From assembly GCA_035473255.1 (NCBI GenBank), contig DATIOK010000121.1, forward strand, positions 1 to 5,280: a DNA stretch of 5,280 nt, given 5' to 3'. Made by a program: the position numbers and the translations under genes. The notes under the pieces are model-generated. The model worked only from the letters and a program-made list of their open reading frames with translations. It was not told the origin of the DNA and searched no databases. Each line of letters starts with the position of its first letter. Positions within the stretch are counted from its first letter, which is position 1. This DNA comes from JAICYJ01 sp035473255. Its GTDB lineage: Bacteria; Actinomycetota; Thermoleophilia; Gaiellales; JAICJC01. Positions 5,226-5,280 of the stretch are shown here, piece after piece.

Positions 5226-5280
5226 TCCGCCTGCTGGCGCCGCAGGTCGACCACGAAACGGGCGCGGTCGCCGCGGTAGA
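5207..5280 (-). CDS. C-terminal end of an unidentified protein, convergent with thrS
   Basis: On the minus strand a frame enters from the window edge and ends at a TGA complementary to 5207-5209, directly against the thrS stop. It gives 23 visible residues, starting YRGDRARFVVDLRR and ending ADAPAAG. Of its 23 sense codons 19 end in G or C, and the segment looks like a regular strand-helix ending with a disordered Ala/Pro tail, as real C-termini in this genome would. The inverted repeat across the junction supports a convergent gene. I do not recognise the family from so little; the rest lies beyond 5280. Confidence 0.6.
   Translation of the reverse strand, partial: YRGDRARFVVDLRRQQADAPAAG

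Overview
The window comes from a very GC-rich bacterium. Nearly every codon in the real genes ends in G or C, and the gene content is ordinary chromosomal housekeeping and signalling. Base composition, a MutT1-like Nudix domain, an OmpR/PhoB-class two-component pair, and start codons lying directly on TANNNT -10 boxes without Shine-Dalgarno sequences all point to an actinobacterium. A deep branch such as Thermoleophilia is possible, but that is a guess from style and not from a marker gene. There are no mobile elements, CRISPR arrays, tRNAs or rRNAs.

Left part (1-1162, all plus strand): the last 82 codons of a probable beta-propeller (WD40/TolB-like) protein; then a short gap with a possible leaderless promoter; then a 148-residue four-helix membrane protein of unknown function; and, 21 bases after it, a 132-residue Nudix hydrolase. 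The last two probably form one operon.

Middle (1163-3259): a 205-base leader region holds a well-spaced sigma70-like promoter, a possible 33-codon leader ORF with the only strong Shine-Dalgarno in the window, and a tandem GGTCNN repeat abutting a second, leaderless promoter. It is followed by an OmpR/PhoB-type response regulator (plus) and a PAS-containing PhoR/SenX3-like histidine kinase (minus). The two genes face each other and share 37 bases at their 3' ends, so they are probably partners but cannot be one operon.

Right part (3260-5280): a 39-base divergent control region separates the kinase from thrS (threonyl-tRNA synthetase, complete, 635 residues). The thrS stop codon abuts the stop codon of a truncated minus-strand gene, and an 11-bp stem with one bulge straddles the two stops.

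The genes themselves belong to known families. The more unusual content is in the organisation: four likely leaderless starts, two convergent junctions with no intergenic space, and a back-to-back promoter pair shared by a sensor kinase and an essential tRNA synthetase. I did not find convincing evidence of an undescribed molecular system.
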